This document shows, in pieces, positions 19,117 through 27,071 of a stretch of 38,720 nt of DNA. The position numbers were made by a program, and so were the translations under genes. The notes under the pieces are model-generated. The model did no database searches and was not told where the DNA came from. It worked only from the letters and a program-made list of their open reading frames with translations. Numbering within the stretch: position 1 is the first letter of the stretch; each line of letters starts with the position of its first letter. This stretch comes from Deltaproteobacteria bacterium (GTDB lineage: Bacteria > Desulfobacterota > DSM-4660 > Desulfatiglandales > HGW-15): the NCBI GenBank assembly GCA_016930835.1, contig JAFGGA010000165.1:1-38720 (forward strand), in the 5' to 3' direction.

Positions 19117-19172
19117 TCATCATTCTCCTTTATGTTACGCATCATTCCAAAAAAGATCCGACTTTATAGTGG

Positions 19173-19202
19173 TTCATATCGTCATTATCCATGAGGTGTC
19201 AA
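19173..19202 (-). promoter_or_regulatory. Probable promoter of transketolase
   Basis: Minus strand TTGACA (19202-19197, perfect -35), 18-base spacer, TATGAA (19178-19173). It would start transcription about 50 bases before the ATG. Confidence 0.42.
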
Positions 19203-19208
19203 ATGGTT

Positions 19209-19218
19209 TTTCCGGAAA
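19209..19218. promoter_or_regulatory. Perfect 10-base palindrome between divergent promoters
   Basis: TTTCCGGAAA lies between the -35 boxes of tkt (19197-19202) and of the sodium-pump beta gene (19238-19243). Its position is that of a shared operator, but a 10-base palindrome can occur by chance. Confidence 0.2.
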
Positions 19219-19237
19219 GGCCTTGGAATAATTCGAC

Positions 19238-19266
19238 TTGACAAAATACCGGCTCTCAACTATAGG
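19238..19266 (+). promoter_or_regulatory. Probable promoter of the sodium-pump beta gene
   Basis: TTGACA (19238-19243), exactly 17 bases, then TATAGG (19261-19266). The predicted start, about 19273, lies about 58 bases before the ATG at 19331. Confidence 0.55.
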
Positions 19267-19330
19267 CCAGACATCATAATTGTCCGATTTTTTTAATAAT
19301 CTATATTATATCAGCATGGAGAGTCATATT

Positions 19331-20473
19331 ATGTCTGCGAATGAAATTCTCGATATGTTGCGTGGTATTCTTCACACAACAGGAATATTCAATTTTGAAT
19401 GGAAGTTGATCATCATGTGGGCGGTCGGCGCACTTTTTATGTACCTGGCCATTGCAAAGAAATATGAACCCTTATTGCTTCTTCCCATTGGATTCGGGAT
19501 TTTTATTGTGAATTTCCCCCTGGTTCCTTTGATGGGATATGCCGAAGGACACGCCCAGCTCCTTCGAGTCTTTTATCATTATGGCCTTGAATGGGAGATT
19601 ATCCCGTGCGTTATATTCCTGGGTCTGGGCGCGATGACCGATTTCGGGCCCCTCATTGCAAACCCGAAGACCCTTCTGGTCGGAGCAGGTGCGCAATTGG
19701 GTGTGTTTATCACCTTCACGGGCACCGTCCTGGCCGGATTTACCCTGAAAGAGGCCGCATCAGTCGGTATTATCGGAGGTGCGGATGGCCCCACAACCAT
19801 CTATCTTACCCAGCATCTCGCCCCACAGCTTCTTGGACCCAATGCCCTGGCGGCCTATTCCTACATGGCCATGGTCCCCTTGATACAACCTGCAATCATG
19901 AGGTTAATGACCTCTCCGGAGGAGAGAAAAATCCGGATGAAACAATTAAGATCCGTATCAAGGGAAGAAAAGATTCTATTTCCTTTGGTCACGGTCGGAA
20001 TTATCGCGCTTTTGGTACCATCCGTTATCCCATTGATGGGGATGTTCATGCTCGGTAACCTCATGAAAGAGTGCGGTGTGGTGGAGAGACTTGCCGATAC
20101 GGCCCGAGAATCGCTGATGAATATCGTTACTATTTTCTTGGGTATCTCCGTGGGGGCGACCATGCACGCGGATAATTTTTTAAGCTGGAAACCCCTTTTT
20201 ATCTTCGGCCTGGGTCTCATTGATTTTGGGGTATGCACAGTAGGGGGTATCTTGACCGTTAAGATCATGAATCTCTTTATTAAGGATAAAATCAATCCCT
20301 TGATCGGGTCGGCCGGGGTATCGGCAGTACCTATGGCCGCGCGAGTCTCTCAGGTTCAGGGACAGAGGTATGATAAGACCAATCACCTTCTCATGCATGC
20401 CATGGGGCCGAATCTGGCCGGCGTGATCGGCTCTGCGGCAGCAGCGGGGATGTTTATTGCTATGTTTGATTAA
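19331..20473 (+). CDS. Sodium-ion-translocating decarboxylase, beta (membrane) subunit
   Basis: Integral membrane subunit that removes CO2 from the biotin carrier and uses the energy to pump Na+ out (OadB/MmdB/GcdB family). 380 residues with many helices. The functional Asp is Asp152 in IIGGADGPTTIYLT, equivalent to the essential Asp of the Klebsiella protein. The C-terminal ISVGATMHADNFLS and GSAGVSAVPMAARVSQ segments are also family marks. I start at 19331 because GGAGAG lies 7 bases upstream; earlier in-frame starts at 19280 and 19316 lack that support. Substrate (oxaloacetate, methylmalonyl-CoA or glutaconyl-CoA) is set by an alpha subunit not in this window. A gamma-like gene follows after 51 bases. 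Confidence 0.94.
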   Translation: MSANEILDMLRGILHTTGIFNFEWKLIIMWAVGALFMYLAIAKKYEPLLLLPIGFGIFIVNFPLVPLMGYAEGHAQLLRVFYHYGLEWEIIPCVIFLGLGAMTDFGPLIANPKTLLVGAGAQLGVFITFTGTVLAGFTLKEAASVGIIGGADGPTTIYLTQHLAPQLLGPNALAAYSYMAMVPLIQPAIMRLMTSPEERKIRMKQLRSVSREEKILFPLVTVGIIALLVPSVIPLMGMFMLGNLMKECGVVERLADTARESLMNIVTIFLGISVGATMHADNFLSWKPLFIFGLGLIDFGVCTVGGILTVKIMNLFIKDKINPLIGSAGVSAVPMAARVSQVQGQRYDKTNHLLMHAMGPNLAGVIGSAAAAGMFIAMFD

Positions 20474-20524
20474 TGCACAATAATTTTATTATACCAGGAA
20501 CTTTTCTTTAAAAAGGATAAAAAA

Positions 20525-20968
20525 ATGAAAAGATATATATTGGCTTTAATTGGTATTTTTTGGATACTTCCGGTCACCTCCATAGCCGATGATTTCCTTG
20601 GGGCACCACTTATACCTTCAGGTGAGGTTGTTCAAAAGACGGGTTCCCGTATGGAGATGAAAACAACCCAATCGCATGATGACACATTGGCGTTTTATAA
20701 GAAGGCGTTGAAAGATTATACCGACATAAAATTCAGAGATTGGAAAGACGCGACCTACATCGAAGATGACGGGAACCTTGCTTGGCATTCCATTACCATT
20801 TCAAAAGGCCATGCTCCGCAGACCACCATCTCGATCATGAAAGATAGTTGGACTTGGATTATCGGGACCTTGGTAATTCGGTATATCGGAGTATTTGTCG
20901 TCCTTGTCGTATTATTGTTGGGGATGTCTTTGTCCGGGAGCATTATTTCCCGAGCTTTTAAAAAATAA
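20525..20968 (+). CDS. Signal-peptide protein with C-terminal membrane helix; possible gamma-like partner of the decarboxylase
   Basis: 147 residues. Residues 1-21 form a signal peptide (MKRYILALIGIFWILPVTSIA), and a soluble segment of about 85 residues follows. One membrane helix lies at about 112-138 (IIGTLVIRYIGVFVVLVVLLLGMSL), then a short basic tail. OadG-type gamma subunits are small proteins with one membrane helix that hold the complex together; this tail segment resembles them in layout and position beside the beta gene. The N-terminal exported segment is unusual for that role, and the assignment is inference. AAAAGGA lies 7 bases before the ATG. Confidence 0.65.
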   Translation: MKRYILALIGIFWILPVTSIADDFLGAPLIPSGEVVQKTGSRMEMKTTQSHDDTLAFYKKALKDYTDIKFRDWKDATYIEDDGNLAWHSITISKGHAPQTTISIMKDSWTWIIGTLVIRYIGVFVVLVVLLLGMSLSGSIISRAFKK

Positions 20969-20977
20969 ATACCGACA

Positions 20978-21011
20978 AAAAAGCCTCATCCCACTCAGGA
21001 AGAGGCTTTTT
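20978..21011. terminator. Bidirectional intrinsic terminator between convergent genes
   Basis: AAAAAGCCTC pairs with GAGGCTTTTT across a 14-base loop; the stem ends in A-run and T-run, so it works for either strand. It sits between the gamma-like gene (+) and the biotin-carrier gene (-). Confidence 0.85.
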
Positions 21012-21070
21012 ATTATTATGGATACAGGGCTTTTCTGGAAGAGGCCTACTGCATTCTCACGCTACTTGAA

Positions 21071-21283
21071 TTATTCTAATATGATTAGAACGGCGTCGGC
21101 TTCAACCGCATCACCTTTTTTGCATTTAATCTCTTTGACCTTTCCGGATGCTGTTGCCACAACGGGCAACTCCATTTTCATGGCCTCCAAAATGATCACT
21201 TCCATGTCCTCATCAACTGAATCCCCTACATTTACTTTGACATCGATTACTTTTCCCCCCATCGGGGCGGTAATTTCACTCAC
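21071..21283 (-). CDS. Biotin carrier protein (biotinyl domain) of a sodium-pump decarboxylase or carboxylase
   Basis: 70-residue stand-alone biotinyl domain that carries CO2 on biotin. The attachment site is Lys36 in EAMKMEL, with the flanking Gly-rich folds ITAPMGGKVIDVKVNVGD and ASGKVKEIKCKKGD typical of the class. It starts with GTG at 21283, preceded by AAGGAGG about 8 bases away. The small size matches the separate carrier subunits of methylmalonyl-CoA or glutaconyl-CoA decarboxylases, but these normally have an N-terminal Ala/Pro-rich linker that is missing here. It faces the beta/gamma genes across a shared terminator; the alpha subunit is not in this window. Confidence 0.9.
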   Translation of the reverse strand: MSEITAPMGGKVIDVKVNVGDSVDEDMEVIILEAMKMELPVVATASGKVKEIKCKKGDAVEADAVLIILE

Positions 21284-21333
21284 GTTATTTTCCTCCTTCG
21301 CTGATTAAAATGTTTTCATGGTATTGATGCGCT

Positions 21334-21362
21334 ATTAAATGTGAAACCATAATTCTTGTCAA
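21334..21362 (-). promoter_or_regulatory. Probable promoter of the biotin-carrier gene
   Basis: Minus strand TTGACA (21362-21357), exactly 17 bases, TTTAAT (21339-21334). A start near 21327 gives a 44-base leader. Confidence 0.5.
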
Positions 21363-21389
21363 GGACAAATTATTCTTTTGATTTTGTCC
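21363..21389. promoter_or_regulatory. Inverted repeat abutting the biotin-carrier promoter
   Basis: GGACAAA (21363-21369) pairs with TTTGTCC (21383-21389), loop 13. It begins one base upstream of the -35 box of the minus-strand promoter. It has no T-run and so is more like a binding site than a terminator. Confidence 0.3.
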
Positions 21390-21416
21390 GGTTAGGATTA
21401 AGGGTTTGAAGAATAC

Positions 21417-21445
21417 TTGACATATCCTACCAATTTTATTAATGT
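21417..21445 (+). promoter_or_regulatory. Possible promoter of pilC
   Basis: TTGACA (21417-21422), 17 bases, TAATGT (21440-21445, 3 of 6). The -10 is weak; the distance to the pilC ATG is about 93 bases. Confidence 0.25.
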
Positions 21446-21538
21446 TATCTGATAAATACTGTTTATTTAATAACCATCTTGGATTGACGGTTATTCGGAT
21501 TTGTATTTTTTCACGCATATGGCAGGGGAGGAAATTCT

Positions 21539-22750
21539 ATGCCGTTCTTTTTATGGGTTGCGGAGACCAGAAAAGGGAAGAAACTCAAAGGTGAGTTGGA
21601 AGCTGCAAATGAACAAATAGCCCTGAATCAACTTAAAAAGCGCAATCTTAAGGTCCTTAAAATAAAACCCAAGCCGAAGGACCTGTTCGAAAATATTTCC
21701 TTCATGCAACCCAAGGTAACGAGTAAGGATATTGTTATTTTCACCAGACAGTTTTCAACAATGATCGATGCCGGCCTCCCCCTTGTCCAAGGCTTGACCA
21801 TTCTGGCCGAGCAAACAGAGAATCCCACCTTTCGGGGTATGCTAAAACAAATCACAAGGGATGTGGAAGGCGGTTCTACATTGGCCGAGGCCATGAGAAA
21901 ACACCCCAAGGTCTTTGACGATCTTTTTGTGAATCTGATTGCTGCCGGTGAAATGGGTGGCATCCTGGATACCATCCTCCAGCGTTTGGCCAATTTTATT
22001 GAAAAAGCGGAAGACCTTAAATCAAAGATCAAAGGGGCTTTAACTTATCCTATTGTCGTCGTGGCCATTGCCATTATTGTGATCGCCGTTATCCTTATCT
22101 TTGTGATACCGGTTTTCCAGGATATGTTTGCCAGCTTTGGTCAGGCCCTTCCTTTGCCCACTCAGATGGTTGTGTCCATGAGTGATTTTATGAAGTCAAA
22201 TATTATATTTATCGTCCCTGCCATTTTTGTCCTCATCTTTGCCTTTAAAAAATATCGGGATACGACCAAAGGACGAAAAGTGACGGATACGATCGCTCTT
22301 AAACTGCCTATTTTCGGGGATCTGTTGAAAAAAACCGCCGTGGCCCGATTTACGCGAACCCTGGGGACCATGCTTGCCAGCGGGGTACCGATTCTTGATT
22401 CCCTGGAAATCGTCGCCAAGACCGCAGGAAATGTCGTATTAGAGGAGATCATTTTTGATGTGAGAAGCAGCATTGCGGAAGGTCAAACCATTGCGGAACC
22501 TCTTTCCGAGACGGATGTATTCCCCGGCATGGTCATACAAATGATCTCAGTTGGTGAGGCCACCGGCGCCCTGGATACCATGCTCTCAAAAATAGCCGAT
22601 TTTTATGATAAAGAAGTCGATGCCGCTGTAGATGCATTGACATCCATGCTGGAGCCCTTGCTGATGTTGTTTTTAGGCGGCTCCATCGGTGGTTTGGTTG
22701 TGGCCATGTACCTGCCTATCTTTACGATGGCCGGTGCCGTCGGCGGTTAA
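21539..22750 (+). CDS. pilC: Type IV pilus / type II secretion inner-membrane platform protein PilC
   Basis: Inner-membrane platform (T2SSF family) that works with the assembly ATPases in pilus growth or secretion. 403 residues, normal. Two T2SSF domains lie on either side of the membrane part, each with a run such as FTRQFSTMIDAGLPLVQGLTIL and FTRTLGTMLASGVPILDSLEIV (first and second copy). Membrane helices are near residues 166-192, 219-237 and 374-397. GGGGAGG lies 7 bases before the ATG. No pilB/pilT or pilin gene is adjacent; the PilS-like kinase follows 11 bases later. Confidence 0.95.
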   Translation: MPFFLWVAETRKGKKLKGELEAANEQIALNQLKKRNLKVLKIKPKPKDLFENISFMQPKVTSKDIVIFTRQFSTMIDAGLPLVQGLTILAEQTENPTFRGMLKQITRDVEGGSTLAEAMRKHPKVFDDLFVNLIAAGEMGGILDTILQRLANFIEKAEDLKSKIKGALTYPIVVVAIAIIVIAVILIFVIPVFQDMFASFGQALPLPTQMVVSMSDFMKSNIIFIVPAIFVLIFAFKKYRDTTKGRKVTDTIALKLPIFGDLLKKTAVARFTRTLGTMLASGVPILDSLEIVAKTAGNVVLEEIIFDVRSSIAEGQTIAEPLSETDVFPGMVIQMISVGEATGALDTMLSKIADFYDKEVDAAVDALTSMLEPLLMLFLGGSIGGLVVAMYLPIFTMAGAVGG

Positions 22751-22761
22751 GCCGGTTTCAT

Positions 22762-24474
22762 ATGGTCGAATCTGACCCCAAAAAACCTCAAGCAGAGTTA
22801 TCAAGCAGTCTCCAAAAGCTCATGTTTTTGAGGGTCTTGTTTGTATCCATCCTTTTGGGTGCGTCTATCGTTATCCAAGTGCGAGAGACAAAGACCTATT
22901 TTGGAGATATCCAGACCTTCCATTACCTTCTTATTGCCACGCTTTATTTTTTGACCTTTATCTATGTTATTCTTCTGAAAATCGTCAAAGACCTTACCCA
23001 ATTAGCCTATGTCCAGCTCCTTACGGATACCCTTTTCACGACCGCCATTATTTATTCAACCGGTGGAATAGAGAGCATATTTTCGTTTCTCTACATACTT
23101 ACGATCCTTAACGCCAGCATGATTCTCTACCGAAAGGGAGGCATGATTATCGCCTCCAGCGGCAGCATCCTCTATGGACTTTTATTGGATCTTCATTTTT
23201 ACGGTCTGATTCATCCGATCGGCAGTCCGATCGGGCAATATATAGAGTATCAGCGTTCTTATATCTTTTTTTCAATCGTCGTGAACATCGCAGCGTTTTA
23301 TTGCGTGGCATTTTTGAGCAGTTACCTGTCGGAGCAGATCCGTAAGGGTCGAGTTGAGCTGGAGGCCAAGAAGGAAGATATCATCAAACTTGAAGCACTC
23401 AATGAATGGATCATAAGGAGTATCACATCGGGGTTGATTACGCTTGATGACCAGAACCGAATTATTCTGTTTAACCCGGCTGCGGAAAAATTCTTCGATA
23501 GCCCGGCGAATAAAATGATCGGAAAAAATGTGGTGGAAACAATCCCTTTTCTCAAGGACTATATAGGGGACCATGCGGGAGCGCTTCATCAAGATTTACC
23601 CAGATTCATCGATATCACCTACCAGGGGCAGGGCGACGATTCTCGGTTCATTCGATTGTCCCTTTCTCCACTCCTGCTTCCGGACGGGAACCGCAAAGGA
23701 CAAATCCTTATTTTTCAGGATATGACCGAGATAAAAAAGATTGAAGAAGAGATGAGAAGGGTTGAAGGACTTGCCTTGATTGGTGAACTCGCAGCGGGAA
23801 TCGCTCATGAAATAAGAAATCCAATGGCCTCGATCAGTGGCTCTATTCAAATGCTTAATGAAAATCCGGGAATGGATGATGTAAATGGTCGCTTAATGGA
23901 CATTGTTTTGAGAGAGATTAATCGATTAAACCACCTCGTAAATGATTTTCTTTTATTCGCAAGGCCCAAATCCACCAATTTTCATATATTTGAACTCAAC
24001 CAAGTGATCATGGATTCTCTTGAGCTTTTTAAGAACAGCGGCAAATGGAACCAAAATATGAAGGTTAAGACTCATTTTGATGATGTCATTAAGATGGAGT
24101 CCGATCCTGAACAAATCAAACAAGTGTTATGGAATATCTTTATCAATGCGGTTGATGAGATGCCTGATGGAGGAATTCTTGATATCCATATCAAAGAGAT
24201 GGAGATGGCGGATGCATCCCATCCGAAACAAAAAGGCGTCAAAATCGTTTTGCGGGATACGGGGAAAGGATTCAATGAAGAAACGCTTTCACATCTTTTT
24301 ACACCTTTTTATACGACCAAAACAGGCGGTGCAGGCCTTGGCCTTGCCATTGTAAAACGTATTGTAGAAGGACTAAAAGGAAAGGTCACGGGGGAGAATC
24401 ATCCGGATGGCGGCGCAGTGATAACGGTGCTTCTTCCTCTAAGGATAAATAACGTCTATGAAACCCATTCATGA
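22762..24474 (+). CDS. PilS-like sensor histidine kinase (six membrane helices, PAS, HisKA, HATPase_c)
   Basis: 570 residues. A block of about six hydrophobic helices fills residues 20-195, as in PilS, followed by a coiled coil and a PAS domain (about 213-330) with WIIRSITSGLITLD. The phosphoacceptor is His349 in GIAHEIRNP. The ATPase domain has NAVDEM, DTGKGF, FTPFYTTK and GAGLGLAIVKRI. It starts 11 bases after pilC and overlaps the next gene by 17 bases. PilS usually has a PilR sigma54 regulator next to it; here the next gene is a radical SAM protein, so the partner is elsewhere or is the regulator at 7590. Confidence 0.9.
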   Translation: MVESDPKKPQAELSSSLQKLMFLRVLFVSILLGASIVIQVRETKTYFGDIQTFHYLLIATLYFLTFIYVILLKIVKDLTQLAYVQLLTDTLFTTAIIYSTGGIESIFSFLYILTILNASMILYRKGGMIIASSGSILYGLLLDLHFYGLIHPIGSPIGQYIEYQRSYIFFSIVVNIAAFYCVAFLSSYLSEQIRKGRVELEAKKEDIIKLEALNEWIIRSITSGLITLDDQNRIILFNPAAEKFFDSPANKMIGKNVVETIPFLKDYIGDHAGALHQDLPRFIDITYQGQGDDSRFIRLSLSPLLLPDGNRKGQILIFQDMTEIKKIEEEMRRVEGLALIGELAAGIAHEIRNPMASISGSIQMLNENPGMDDVNGRLMDIVLREINRLNHLVNDFLLFARPKSTNFHIFELNQVIMDSLELFKNSGKWNQNMKVKTHFDDVIKMESDPEQIKQVLWNIFINAVDEMPDGGILDIHIKEMEMADASHPKQKGVKIVLRDTGKGFNEETLSHLFTPFYTTKTGGAGLGLAIVKRIVEGLKGKVTGENHPDGGAVITVLLPLRINNVYETHS

Positions 24475-26968
24475 ATATAACTGGTTTTCCCAAATTGAAC
24501 GCCCCAGTCGTTATCTGGGGCATGAGATCAATGCTATTCGCAAAGATCCATTAAGCGTGGATGTTTCCTTTGTGCTTGCATTTCCGGATGTGTATGAAGT
24601 GGGAATGTCCCATCAAGGGCTTAAAATTCTTTATCATATTCTCAACGCTCATGAGTGGATTGCGGCAGAGCGCGTATTCTCCGTCTGGATTGATCTTGAG
24701 AGGGAATTAAGAAAAAGAAATGTTCCCATCACAACCCTTGAATCCCAAAGACCGCTGCGTGATTTCGATATCATCGGTTTCAGCCTTCAGCATGAACTCT
24801 CTTTCACCAATGTGTTAACCATACTTGATCTATCGGGTATTCCTTTTCTAGCAGCGGGACGGGATGAGTCATTTCCTCTTATTATAGCGGGAGGACCAGC
24901 TTGTTTTAACCCGGAACCTGTCGCGGATCTCTTCGATGCCGTTGTCATCGGAGACGGGGAAGAGACGGTTTTGGGGATATGCGATATTATTCGCCGACAA
25001 AAAAAAGAAGGCCTAAAAAAAGAAGATGTCTTGCACCTATTATGCGGACTTGAAGGAGTGTATGTTCCTTCTTATTTTAGAGTTTGCTACAATAGGGATA
25101 AAACCATCCGGGCTATTGAACCTTCTTTGCCGGATTATCAAACGATTACAAAAGCCGTCATAGCCGATATCAATGATTCCCCCTTCCCTTTTAACCAGGT
25201 TGTTCCATTTACATCATTGATCCATGACCGCTTGGCGATTGAAATCTCCCGCGGTTGCACAAGGGGTTGCCGGTTTTGTCAAGCCGGTATGATCTATCGC
25301 CCAGTGAGAGAGCGTGATCCACGTTCGATTATTTCAATCCTAAATACCGCGCTTATGCAAACGGGTTATGATGAGATATCCCTCCTATCTCTCAGCACGG
25401 GTGACTATAGTTGCATTACGGCCTTGATAAAAGAGTTAATGAACATTCAGGCCCATCATCATGTCGCCGTAAGTTTGCCTTCCTTGAGGATTGACAGTAT
25501 GGATCCTTCCTGGTTTGATCAAATCAAAAGAGTGCGGAAAACAGGTTTTACCATGGCACCTGAAGCAGGGAATGATCGATTGAGGAATGTCATCAATAAA
25601 TCCATCACCAATGATGATATTTTAGTGACTGCCCGTGGTGTATACGAGGCCGGGTGGAATCTTCTAAAACTTTATTTTATGGTGGGGCTTCCCCGTGAAG
25701 AAGAAAAGGATCTTCAAAGCATCGTCGATTTATCAATGGCCGTGGTCAAGCAAGCAAAGAGAAAAGGTAGAAAAGCCAAATTAAACGTCAGCATCGCGAC
25801 ATTTGTACCCAAGGCTCATACACCCTTTATGTGGGCTTCTCAGATAACCCAGGACGAAAGCAGACGCCGGATCGAATCGGTTCGGACAGCCTTGAAAGGG
25901 GGTCTGGTTAGGGTCAAATGGAATCCCCCCGAACTCAGTTGGCTGGAAGGAGTCTTTTCCAGAGGTGACAGGCGCTTAACACCGGCCCTTATAGAGGCCT
26001 GGCGCTCGGGAGCCCGTTTTGATGCCTGGAGCGATCATTTTAATATGGCTGGCTGGAAGAAGGCATTTCAAAAATCAGGAGTAGACCCTGAATTTTATCT
26101 CTATCGGTCAAGACCCTTTGACGAAGTATTCCCTTGGGACCACATTCAATCCGGCGTTACAAAAGATTATTTGAGGATGGAAAACACGAGGGCATTTGAA
26201 GGTAAGATTACCCCTGACTGTCGACTCCAATGTCTTCAATGCGGCGTGTGCGATCATGAAAAAATTACATTAAAGACCTATAACCATCAGATCGCTTTTT
26301 CAACGCCAAAAGAAACGTCAGAGGGTTTTCCTCTCTCTAACTCCAAGAAATACCGGCTGACATTCTCAAAAACAGGGATAACCAAATATCTCAGCCATCT
26401 TGAGCTTTATCAGGTATTTATGAGGGCTATAAAAAGGGCCGGCCTATCTCCAGTCTTTTCAAGGGGGTATCACCCCATGCCTAAGATTTCATTTTTATCC
26501 GCTCTGCCCGTTGGAACCGAGAGCTTACATGAAACGGTCGATGTGGAGATCTACGATACGAGGTCTATACAGGAAGTCAAAGATGCGATAAATAACCAAC
26601 TTCCTCTGGGGTTATATATACATCATATTGAAGACCTTGCCGGGGCTTCAAAAGGGGTGGTTATCAAAGAAAGCCATTATGAAATCCGGTTTAAGGATCA
26701 GGAAATAGATCCAAACGCGATTGAAAGCTTTAAGCGTTTGAATCATTTCCCTTTGATCAAGTATGTTCATGAAAAAAAGAAGAGCGTGGATGCTAAGCCC
26801 CTTGTAAAGTCCATAAGCCTCATATCCCCGCAGGCCATAGCCTTGATCCTTAGGGAGCTTCCCGGACCTAAGCTCAAACCGGCTGAAATAATCCGAGGGA
26901 TATTTCAGCTTCAGGATGGGGATATGACGGACATTAATATCTTGAAGACTAAACAGATTCTGGAGTAA
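24458..26968 (+). CDS. TIGR03960-type B12-binding-fold radical SAM protein fused to a DUF2344 (TIGR03936) domain
   Basis: 836 residues. An N-terminal B12-binding-type fold (about 1-230, with GIPFLAAGRDESFPLIIAGGPACFNPEPVADLFDAVVIGDGEE in segments) leads to a radical SAM core with the cluster cysteines Cys267, Cys271 and Cys274 in ISRGCTRGCRFCQAG. Further marks are APEAGNDRLRN and LPREEE. From about residue 630 a DUF2344 domain follows (KYRLTFSKTGITKYLSHLEL, FSRGYHPMPKISF). In many bacteria the two parts are separate genes just before rng; here they are one chain and rng follows. The modified substrate is unknown. It overlaps the kinase gene by 17 bases. Confidence 0.93.
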   Translation: MKPIHEYNWFSQIERPSRYLGHEINAIRKDPLSVDVSFVLAFPDVYEVGMSHQGLKILYHILNAHEWIAAERVFSVWIDLERELRKRNVPITTLESQRPLRDFDIIGFSLQHELSFTNVLTILDLSGIPFLAAGRDESFPLIIAGGPACFNPEPVADLFDAVVIGDGEETVLGICDIIRRQKKEGLKKEDVLHLLCGLEGVYVPSYFRVCYNRDKTIRAIEPSLPDYQTITKAVIADINDSPFPFNQVVPFTSLIHDRLAIEISRGCTRGCRFCQAGMIYRPVRERDPRSIISILNTALMQTGYDEISLLSLSTGDYSCITALIKELMNIQAHHHVAVSLPSLRIDSMDPSWFDQIKRVRKTGFTMAPEAGNDRLRNVINKSITNDDILVTARGVYEAGWNLLKLYFMVGLPREEEKDLQSIVDLSMAVVKQAKRKGRKAKLNVSIATFVPKAHTPFMWASQITQDESRRRIESVRTALKGGLVRVKWNPPELSWLEGVFSRGDRRLTPALIEAWRSGARFDAWSDHFNMAGWKKAFQKSGVDPEFYLYRSRPFDEVFPWDHIQSGVTKDYLRMENTRAFEGKITPDCRLQCLQCGVCDHEKITLKTYNHQIAFSTPKETSEGFPLSNSKKYRLTFSKTGITKYLSHLELYQVFMRAIKRAGLSPVFSRGYHPMPKISFLSALPVGTESLHETVDVEIYDTRSIQEVKDAINNQLPLGLYIHHIEDLAGASKGVVIKESHYEIRFKDQEIDPNAIESFKRLNHFPLIKYVHEKKKSVDAKPLVKSISLISPQAIALILRELPGPKLKPAEIIRGIFQLQDGDMTDINILKTKQILE

Positions 26969-27071
26969 TATATTCATTTGCGCTGAACATCACCCCGGAC
27001 CCATTTAGTTGAAAAAATAATGCAGTGTCTTAAAAAATATCGGTTGTTACCCCCTGCTTACTGGGACACCC

